Assembly: GCA_964458655.1 (NCBI GenBank)
Contig: CAYWJT010000095.1
Location: 1-5,035, forward strand
Direction: 5' to 3'
DNA from: CAYWJT01 sp964458655
Lineage (GTDB): Bacteria > Acidobacteriota > Aminicenantia > Aminicenantales > Saccharicenantaceae
Length of the DNA stretch: 5,035 bases
Shown one piece after another: positions 1 to 4,392 of the stretch (positions within the stretch are counted from its first letter, which is position 1; every line of letters begins with the position of its first letter). The notes beneath the pieces were generated by a model that did not search any database, was not told the origin of the DNA, and saw only the letters and a list, made by a program, of their open reading frames with translations. The position numbers and the translations under genes were made by a program.

Positions 1-9
1 TAATCGGTA

Positions 10-55
10 CCTGTCCCCGGTTTTCCCCCGCCCCTGTCCCCGGTTTTCCCCCGCC
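10..55. repeat. Perfect tandem duplication of a 23-bp GC-rich unit
   Basis: Bases 10-32 and 33-55 are identical, head to tail, with no spacer. Each unit begins CCTGTCCCCGG, continues with TTTT and ends CCCCCGCC. It is preceded at 1-11 by TAATCGGTACC, which includes the palindrome GGTACC. On the minus strand the block has five G runs of four or five bases (opposite 15-18, 25-29, 31-34, 38-41 and 48-52) with loops of 6, 1, 3 and 6 nt, a canonical G-quadruplex pattern. The GGGGACAGG-type core (minus strand) resembles dispersed intergenic repeats I remember from metagenome genomes, but membership in such a family is inference. The element may continue left of the window. Confidence 0.85.
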
Positions 56-100
56 GGAATTGACGACGCTGCGGACTTTTCGGCTGGAGCTCCCCCAGAA

Positions 101-139
101 TGCCCTTCAGGGAGGCTATCCTGAGGGCAGAGGATTTTT
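101..139 (+). terminator. Hairpin followed by a T run, probable rho-independent terminator
   Basis: Left arm 101-111 (TGCCCTTCAGG) pairs with right arm 120-129 (CCTGAGGGCA), giving a 10-bp stem with one bulged T and an 8-nt loop. Five T residues follow at 135-139, after a 5-nt gap (GAGGA), so the U tract is offset from the stem more than in a textbook terminator. It lies upstream of the promoter and start of the 211-783 gene, so it would end transcription of a plus-strand gene left of the window or insulate this gene from it. Confidence 0.45.
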
Positions 140-163
140 CCCTAACCGTCCCGGGTTGTTCCG

Positions 164-172
164 TGCTAAAAT
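164..172 (+). promoter_or_regulatory. Candidate extended -10 promoter for the 211-783 gene
   Basis: TGC followed by TAAAAT (167-172) matches an extended -10 element (TGN plus five of six bases of TATAAT). No good -35 hexamer lies 16-18 nt upstream, which an extended -10 can tolerate. Transcription would start near 179 and leave a leader of about 30 nt carrying the ribosome site. The region is AT-richer than its surroundings. The promoter rules of this organism are unknown, so this is only a candidate. Confidence 0.3.
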
Positions 173-194
173 ATGCCTCGTCCGAAACATAACA

Positions 195-200
195 GGGAGG
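195..200 (+). promoter_or_regulatory. Shine-Dalgarno site (GGGAGG)
   Basis: GGGAGG ends 10 nt before the ATG at 211 and supports that start for the two-helix membrane protein. Confidence 0.6.
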
Positions 201-210
201 AAAGACCGAC

Positions 211-783
211 ATGATCGCCACGGAAACGGCAAAATCGATACTCATGGTCCTTCTGGGGCTGTCCGTGCTCTGGATGGTGGTCCTGATCATCAGGAACGAC
301 GCCCAGTCCTTGGTCAGGGCGATAATCGTGACCGTCCTGGTCGGCGCCGCCTTCTATTACGTCAGTCAGACGAAGCTCGAGAACCTCTCGTTCAAAGCCG
401 TCAAGGAAGACCTCTTCCCTGACAGATACAGGTCCTACCCTTACCAAAAAATCGAATCCACGGTTGGAGGCATCTCACAAACCACGTACGTTTTCCCGGA
501 CCCCGGCCCGAAGCTCACGCTCGAGATCGAGGAAGGGGGCCGGTATTTGACGATCAAGAACCTCGACCCGCTCAACCGCGTGCTGGCCGACCTCGGCCTG
601 CCGCCTGTCAAGTCCGCGAAACGGGAGCTCGCCTCCATCACCGGCTCCCGCCTCGACGTCAACCTCTACCGCTGGGACGATTACGACCTCGGTGAACTCA
701 CGGTCGAGCGCGGCATCTGCCGCCTCACCGACTCCGCCCAGACCTACCCCTGTATCTCCACCATCACCCTGCGGCGGAGATGA
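211..783 (+). CDS. Hypothetical protein: two N-terminal membrane helices plus a soluble C-terminal domain
   Basis: A 190-aa protein that I do not recognise. Residues about 8-27 and 36-52 form two hydrophobic helices joined by a short loop with Arg28, Asp30 and Arg36. Residues 53-190 are polar and probably fold as a small, mainly beta domain. That domain has a Pro-rich stretch (95-100), an alternating segment 101-115 (KLTLEIEEGGRYLTI) and two cysteines (170 and 181) that could form a disulfide if it lies outside the cytoplasm. By the positive-inside rule the short loop is cytoplasmic, which would put both the N terminus and the C-terminal domain outside; this is inference. The ATG at 211 has a GGGAGG site 10 nt upstream. 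The gene stands apart: a terminator-like hairpin and promoter candidate lie before it and a 243-nt structured gap follows. Codon use matches its neighbours. Confidence 0.85.
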   Translation: MIATETAKSILMVLLGLSVLWMVVLIIRNDAQSLVRAIIVTVLVGAAFYYVSQTKLENLSFKAVKEDLFPDRYRSYPYQKIESTVGGISQTTYVFPDPGPKLTLEIEEGGRYLTIKNLDPLNRVLADLGLPPVKSAKRELASITGSRLDVNLYRWDDYDLGELTVERGICRLTDSAQTYPCISTITLRRR

Positions 784-788
784 CGGCC

Positions 789-937
789 GGGCGGGCCTGC
801 GGCCGACGGCTTTGCTCTTGGCCGTTCATGACCCGGGACATGCTTGGGGCGCATGTCATGCCCCTTCCTGGTTTTCGGCCCGCCCTTAACCTTCGGGAGT
901 CTCTAGGCCGAGCGAGGCTTTAAGCCCCGTCCTCCCG
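789..937 (+). other. Structured intergenic region: nested inverted repeats
   Basis: The gap 784-1026 contains no convincing gene but has strong pairing potential. GGGCGGGCC (789-797) is a perfect 9-bp complement of GGCCCGCCC (877-885). Between these arms lie two further hairpins: ACGGC 806-810 with GCCGT 821-825, and GACATGC 837-843 with GCATGTC 851-857 (7-nt loop). Together they would form a three-way junction. A separate stem, CGGGAG 894-899 with CTCCCG 932-937, encloses a small GGC/GCC hairpin (916-926) and is followed by the T-rich stretch TTGTTATCCTTT. Possible roles are terminator of the 211-783 gene, leader RNA of the permease operon, or both. I could not match it to a known riboswitch class. 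Confidence 0.4.
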
Positions 938-978
938 TTGTTATCCTTTCGTAAGCCCGTCAGGCACACGGAAAACAG

Positions 979-1008
979 TTGCCAAAGGCCATAGCCATCG
1001 GATAGACT
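979..1008 (+). promoter_or_regulatory. Weak candidate promoter for the permease operon
   Basis: TTGCCA (979-984) matches five of six bases of the -35 consensus. A poor -10 candidate, TAGACT (1003-1008), follows after 18 nt. Transcription would begin near 1015, leaving a very short leader that just includes the GGAG sites. If the structured region upstream is part of the operon leader, the true promoter must lie further upstream and this match is chance. Confidence 0.2.
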
Positions 1009-1032
1009 TGGTCTCCCGGAGCCGGAGTGGAA

Positions 1033-2325
1033 ATGAGCGCTACCACAGCCGCAACCTTGGTCCTGGCCGTGATGGTCGCGGCCTACATAGCCGCCAAGCT
1101 GTTCAAGCTCTCGACCGAGCTTTCTCTGCTCGCCGCCGCCCTGGCGGGCGGCCTGGCCGCGGGCGAGGGCCTGCCGGCCAGGCACATCGTCGAGGGCGCC
1201 TTCACCTACTTCGACATCTGCCTCATCTTCTTCACCGCCACCCTGTTCATGAACATCCTCAAGGAATCGGGCGGCGTGGCCTTCGTCGTAAGGTCGGCGA
1301 TCGCCCGCTTCCATCGCCGCAAAGGCCTGCTTTTCATTTTGCTCGCCCTCCTTCTTCTCGTCCCCGGCGGGCTGACCGGCGCAGGCAGCGTCACGGTCCT
1401 CATCCTGGGCGGCATGGTCGCCACCATCCTGGCCACCATGGACATCCCTCCGGCCAGGGTCGCGGCCATCATCTTCATCATCGCGGGCCTGAGCGCGGCG
1501 GCGCCGCCCGTGAGCCTGTGGGCGATGCTGACCGCGGCCGGCGTAAACATGCCCTATGTGGGCTTTTTCCTGCCGCTGCTCGCGCCCTGCGTGCTGTTGG
1601 CCCTGGCCGTCATGTTCTTCCTCGGCCGCAAGTCCAAGCCCGTCAACCTGGAAAAGGCCATGGAGGAACTGCCGCGGCCTCCCCTGGGGATGAACTGGGC
1701 CCGGATCGGGCTGCCGTTCGCCGTTTTCCTGGGGCTCGTCGTCGCCGGAAGGCTTTTCCCCTTTTCCTTCCCCATCCTGGGCCTGCCGCTGCCGTTCCTG
1801 GCGGCCGCGCTCGCGGCGCTCCTGCTCTCGCCGGTCAGGCTCAACATCCTGCGCATATCCAGGGATACCGTGGAGCAGCTGCTGCCGCTCATCGGGACGC
1901 TGACCTGCGCCGGCATCCTGGTCCAGCTCATGACGCTCACCGGCGTGCGCGGGTTGATCTCGATCACGGTCGTGACCCTGCCCCTGACGGCCGTGCTGGC
2001 CTCGCTGTTCCTGACGCTCCCAGTCTCCGAGGCCGTGCTCATGTGGGGCGCGGCGCCGGTGCTGGGAGTGCCGCTGGTGCTGTTCTTCAACACCATCGGC
2101 TTCAACCCGGTCGTGGCCCTGGCCGGCATGAGCATCATCTGGCCGCTCGGCGACGCCCTGCCGCCGACCGCGATAATCGGCCGGCTGACGGTCGAAACCG
2201 TCGGCGTCAAAGAGCCTTACCGGCTGTTCCTGAAGGAGTGCCTGGTGCCGGCCGTGATCATCGCCGCCGCGGGCACGCTGATGGTCGTCTTCAGCAAGGC
2301 TCTGGGCTTCCTGGCTGTGTTCTGA
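1033..2325 (+). CDS. DctM-like TRAP/IT-superfamily large permease
   Basis: A 430-aa integral membrane protein, almost entirely hydrophobic, with about 10-12 predicted helices. It resembles the large permease of TRAP transporters (DctM, usually about 425-435 aa), which couples ion gradients to uptake of carboxylates. Family-like signatures are GAGSV (about 116-120), AAPPVSLW (156-163) in the first half, and FNTIGFNP (352-359) and LGDALPPT (372-379) in the second. These Gly/Ser/Pro-rich re-entrant segments are the pseudo-repeated substrate-site hairpins of the IT superfamily. The start is ambiguous: GTG at 1027 and ATG at 1033 are in frame, and each has a GGAG 5 nt upstream (1018-1021, 1024-1027). 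I prefer ATG. No DctP binding protein or normal DctQ is in view; the next gene encodes a 49-aa membrane protein instead. A related IT-superfamily carboxylate permease outside TRAP is the main alternative. Substrate unknown. Confidence 0.8.
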   Translation: MSATTAATLVLAVMVAAYIAAKLFKLSTELSLLAAALAGGLAAGEGLPARHIVEGAFTYFDICLIFFTATLFMNILKESGGVAFVVRSAIARFHRRKGLLFILLALLLLVPGGLTGAGSVTVLILGGMVATILATMDIPPARVAAIIFIIAGLSAAAPPVSLWAMLTAAGVNMPYVGFFLPLLAPCVLLALAVMFFLGRKSKPVNLEKAMEELPRPPLGMNWARIGLPFAVFLGLVVAGRLFPFSFPILGLPLPFLAAALAALLLSPVRLNILRISRDTVEQLLPLIGTLTCAGILVQLMTLTGVRGLISITVVTLPLTAVLASLFLTLPVSEAVLMWGAAPVLGVPLVLFFNTIGFNPVVALAGMSIIWPLGDALPPTAIIGRLTVETVGVKEPYRLFLKECLVPAVIIAAAGTLMVVFSKALGFLAVF

Positions 2326-2337
2326 GCGCCGCTGCTG

Positions 2338-2359
2338 TCCGGCCCGGTCGCGGGCCGGA
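2338..2359 (+). other. Perfect 9-bp GC-rich hairpin between permease and small-protein genes
   Basis: TCCGGCCCG (2338-2346) and CGGGCCGGA (2351-2359) pair perfectly around the 4-nt loop GTCG. No T run follows, so an intrinsic terminator is unlikely. It is followed by a second short palindrome, AGCCGACGGCT (2361-2371). Sited 12 nt after the permease stop, it could protect the permease message from 3' exonuclease or change the ratio of permease to downstream products. Confidence 0.55.
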
Positions 2360-2402
2360 GAGCCGACGGCTGCCGGATAGATGACGGAGTGAGAGGCCTG
2401 GC

Positions 2403-2552
2403 ATGGTCGTAACGGTTCTCTATTACGCTCTGACGGCCTACGTGGCCGGGCTCCTGGTCTGGAGCTTCGCGCGCCGGAAGAAGTGGCAGGACGAGGTCCT
2501 GACGGTCATCGTCCTCATCCCCTTCCTGCTCCGGCTGCTCCGGCTCAAATGA
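2403..2552 (+). CDS. 49-aa small membrane protein of the permease operon
   Basis: Starts MVVTVLYYALTAYVAG and ends IPFLLRLLRLK, stop TGA at 2550-2552. There are two hydrophobic stretches (about 2-20 and 32-47) separated by a strongly basic turn (RRKK at 24-27). This suggests a helical hairpin with the turn in the cytoplasm, or one helix plus an amphipathic segment. GAGAGG at 2391-2396 lies 6 nt before the ATG, a good ribosome site. The gene is 77 nt after the permease and 15 nt before the hydrolase gene, so the three are almost certainly co-transcribed. Position and topology suggest an accessory subunit of the permease, like a much reduced DctQ (which normally has four helices and about 160 aa), but I see no sequence match to DctQ. 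That role is inference. Short length is the main reason for doubt that it is a gene; ribosome site, spacing and composition argue for it. Confidence 0.72.
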   Translation: MVVTVLYYALTAYVAGLLVWSFARRKKWQDEVLTVIVLIPFLLRLLRLK

Positions 2553-2567
2553 GATGAGGATGCGGGC

Positions 2568-3734
2568 ATGAAAGGCTCGAGTATCAGGAAGGCCGCGGTC
2601 ATGCTGGCCGGCCTGGCCCTGGCGGCCGCGGCCGGTTCGGATTTTTATGCCGGCCGGCGTTTCAAGGAACCGGTCGTGCTCGGCCCGTCGGTCGCCTCGG
2701 TCAAGAAGCTCGGCGACTATTTCGCCGGCGTCAAAGGGACGGTGAACGACGCCAACGTCTATATGCTCGAGGGCAAAGAGCCGGGCGGGACATTCCTGAT
2801 ACTCGGCGGCACCCATCCGGAAGAGCCGGCCGGCCGGCTGGCCTGCTGGCTGCTCATCGAGAACGCCGTACTCGAGAAGGGCCGGCTCCTCGTCGTCCCG
2901 ACCGCCAACCGCAGCGCTTCGACCGTGACCAGGCTCGGCGGGGCCTACCCGCGGGACTTCACCATCCCCACACCCTGGGGCGGCCAGAAGTTCCGCATGG
3001 GAGACCGCTGGTCCAACCCGCTCGACCAGTGGCCCGACCCCGAAGTCTACATCCACTATCCCTCGCGGCAGCAACTGGCCTATATGGACATCCGCAACCT
3101 CAACCGGGCCTTCCCCGGCCGGCCCGGCGGCACCCTGACCGAAAGGACCTGTTTCGCCATAACGGAACTCATCAGGCGCGAGAAGGTCGACGTCGTCATC
3201 GACCTCCACGAGGCCGAGCTGCAGTATCCGGTCATCAGCGTCATCGTGGCCCACCAGAAAGGGCTGGACCTGGCCGCCCTGGCCTCGATCGTCATCAGCA
3301 GCGAGGAAGGCTTCGCCATCGGGGTCGAGGCTTCGCCGCCCGCCCTGCGCGGCCTGTCGCACCGCGAGCTCGGCGACCACACCGACGCCCTATCGCTTCT
3401 GCTCGAAGCGCCGGAGCCGTTCCTGGACGCGACCCGCGGACGGACGGACCGGGCCCTGCTCCTCACGGGCCGGGACGAGTTCGTCGTCAGGGCGGGAAAG
3501 CACGGCCTGCTCTTCGAAAAGATCGACGAGAAAGGCTGGCCGATAGATGTCCGCGTCGGCAGGCATACCTCCACCCTGCTCAGACTATTCGAGGTCTGGT
3601 CCGAGAACGAGCCGGACCGGCCCGTCACGGTGCGGGAGGGCGTCCCGCATTACAGCGAGGTCGTCGCCAACGGGCTGGGCGGCTATCTAAAGGACCCGGC
3701 GGAAGCCGGACCGTCAAGGGTCGTTTTCGAATGA
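2568..3734 (+). CDS. Succinylglutamate desuccinylase/aspartoacylase-family (M14-like) zinc hydrolase, exported or anchored
   Basis: A 388-aa protein. Residues 1-7 are basic and 8-23 hydrophobic, ending in an Ala-rich segment. This is a signal peptide or N-terminal anchor, so the enzyme probably works outside the cytoplasm. The catalytic domain has the M14-type zinc site: GGTHPEEPAG (80-89) supplies His83 and Glu86 as the HxxE pair, and VIDLHEA (210-216) supplies His214. NLNRAFPG (177-184) is the substrate-carboxylate-binding Asn/Arg motif, and Glu280 in LLLEAPEP is the likely general base. Family members hydrolyse amide bonds of N-acyl amino acids or trim C-terminal residues of peptides; the actual substrate here is unknown. 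Cytoplasmic AstE and aspartoacylase lack a signal sequence, so this is a distinct, secreted branch. The ATG has GAGG at 2556-2559, 8 nt upstream. It is the third gene of the permease operon, suggesting that it generates a product the permease imports. Confidence 0.85.
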   Translation: MKGSSIRKAAVMLAGLALAAAAGSDFYAGRRFKEPVVLGPSVASVKKLGDYFAGVKGTVNDANVYMLEGKEPGGTFLILGGTHPEEPAGRLACWLLIENAVLEKGRLLVVPTANRSASTVTRLGGAYPRDFTIPTPWGGQKFRMGDRWSNPLDQWPDPEVYIHYPSRQQLAYMDIRNLNRAFPGRPGGTLTERTCFAITELIRREKVDVVIDLHEAELQYPVISVIVAHQKGLDLAALASIVISSEEGFAIGVEASPPALRGLSHRELGDHTDALSLLLEAPEPFLDATRGRTDRALLLTGRDEFVVRAGKHGLLFEKIDEKGWPIDVRVGRHTSTLLRLFEVWSENEPDRPVTVREGVPHYSEVVANGLGGYLKDPAEAGPSRVVFE

Positions 3735-3765
3735 CGTCCCGCGGCGCATCGGGATTGGCGGGACG
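3735..3765. other. Inverted repeat at the convergent gene junction
   Basis: CGTCCCGC (3735-3742) is a perfect 8-bp complement of GCGGGACG (3758-3765), with a 15-nt loop, starting at the base after the hydrolase stop codon. It lies in the 51-nt gap between the plus-strand operon and the converging minus-strand OsmC-family gene. It may serve as a terminator or 3'-end stabiliser for either side, but no T run follows on either strand. Confidence 0.4.
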
Positions 3766-3785
3766 GAAGCCCGCGCGGCCGGCCC

Positions 3786-4220
3786 TCAAACCTCGAAGAT
3801 CTTGAACGAGGACGTGATCGGCACGCCGGCCTTGAGCATGTTCCAGACGGGGCAGTAGCGGTCCTCGGAGAGGAAGATGGCCCTCTCCACGGAGGACGGG
3901 TCCAGCTTCACCCCGTGCAGCTCGAAGGCGAGCTCGGCCGACGCCAGCACCATGGGGTGGGCGTCCCTCTTGACGCCGGAAGCCCGGACCGTGAGGCCGC
4001 GCACGTCCTGTCCCATCTTCTTGAGCAGGCCGACCACGACCTGGCCGCTGCACGCGGCCAGGCTCGTCAGGAGAAGCTCGACCGGCGTGAAGCCGTCCGG
4101 TCTGGAGCTCAACCCCGCGGGCACGAAGTCCAGCGTGACCGTTTTTCCGCTGGCGTGGGAGACCCCCTCGAACCTCATGCCGCCCTTGAAAACCGCCTCG
4201 GCCTTGATCTCGGAAGCCAT
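3786..4220 (-). CDS. OsmC/Ohr-family protein (probable thiol peroxidase)
   Basis: A 144-aa protein, the usual length for this family. OsmC and Ohr proteins reduce organic hydroperoxides in the cytoplasm with a pair of cysteines, as homodimers. Both expected cysteines are present: Cys57 in PVELLLTSLAACSG (46-59), the signature at the start of the long central helix, and Cys123 in SEDRYCPVWNML (118-129). The N-terminal part is beta-rich, starting with the AEAVFKGGMRFEG strand pair. The motif set looks closer to the OsmC/YhfA-like group than to classical Ohr, so some members of this type have no proven peroxidase role. GGAGGG (4229-4234) lies 8 nt before the ATG and fixes the start. It is downstream of the poly-gamma-glutamate system gene on the same strand but 172 nt away, so co-transcription is uncertain. 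A role in oxidative defence would suit an oxygen-sensitive organism; that is inference. Confidence 0.9.
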   Translation of the reverse strand: MASEIKAEAVFKGGMRFEGVSHASGKTVTLDFVPAGLSSRPDGFTPVELLLTSLAACSGQVVVGLLKKMGQDVRGLTVRASGVKRDAHPMVLASAELAFELHGVKLDPSSVERAIFLSEDRYCPVWNMLKAGVPITSSFKIFEV

Positions 4221-4392
4221 GACTTTTACCCTCCGTCAGTTTAGTCGGGGCGTTGACGTCCCGGTCACATATCCCGGCTGCATCCCCTGATCCCGAAGCC
4301 CCGGCGCAGCCGCCGCTCTTCCATTGTTTCGCGCGCTATCGAGGAATCGGGGACGGCAGTCGGCATAGCTGCACATATTCCGATAGGAACCA
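4221..4392. other. 172-nt gap between two minus-strand genes
   Basis: No convincing gene was found. A 7-bp inverted repeat is present (CGGCTGC 4275-4281 with GCAGCCG 4306-4312, 24-nt loop), with no T run. The end near 4375-4410 is AT-richer than the rest of the window, and its minus strand contains TATGAT (4392-4397), close to a -10 box, but without a recognisable -35. A promoter for the OsmC-family gene probably lies in this gap, but I cannot place it. A 43-codon open frame overlaps the end of the upstream gene (see findings). Confidence 0.4.
4229..4234 (-). promoter_or_regulatory. Shine-Dalgarno site of the OsmC-family gene (GGAGGG)
   Basis: On the minus strand GGAGGG sits 8 nt upstream of the ATG at 4220, a near-ideal ribosome site. 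Confidence 0.7.

Noticed and set aside
60..422. 120-aa plus-strand frame starting at TTG 60
   Set aside because: No ribosome site. It runs through the terminator-like hairpin and promoter region and overlaps the 211-783 gene, and its tail is Arg/Gly/Pro-rich.
958..1010. Possible riboswitch-like stretch before the permease
   Set aside because: I compared it by eye with TPP, cyclic-di-GMP, fluoride and guanidine consensus motifs and found no match; only generic short stems are present.
1008..2384. 458-aa open frame overlapping the permease in another frame
   Set aside because: It is rich in Arg, Pro, Gly and His, as expected of a shifted frame in GC-rich coding DNA. The overlapping 430-aa frame has clear membrane helices and family-like motifs.
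2217..3380. 387-aa minus-strand open frame opposite the zinc hydrolase
   Set aside because: Antisense shadow of GC-rich coding sequence; the plus strand carries a complete zinc site and a ribosome site.
4246..4263. Small hairpin (CGGGGCG / CGTCCCG) just upstream of the OsmC-family ribosome site
   Set aside because: On the transcribed (minus-strand) RNA the stem contains an A-C mismatch, so it is weak in the relevant orientation.
4344..4360. AATCGGGGACGG, similar to the reverse complement of the left-edge repeat core
   Set aside because: Only about seven contiguous bases (CGGGGAC) are shared and the flanks differ, so this is not enough to call a second copy.
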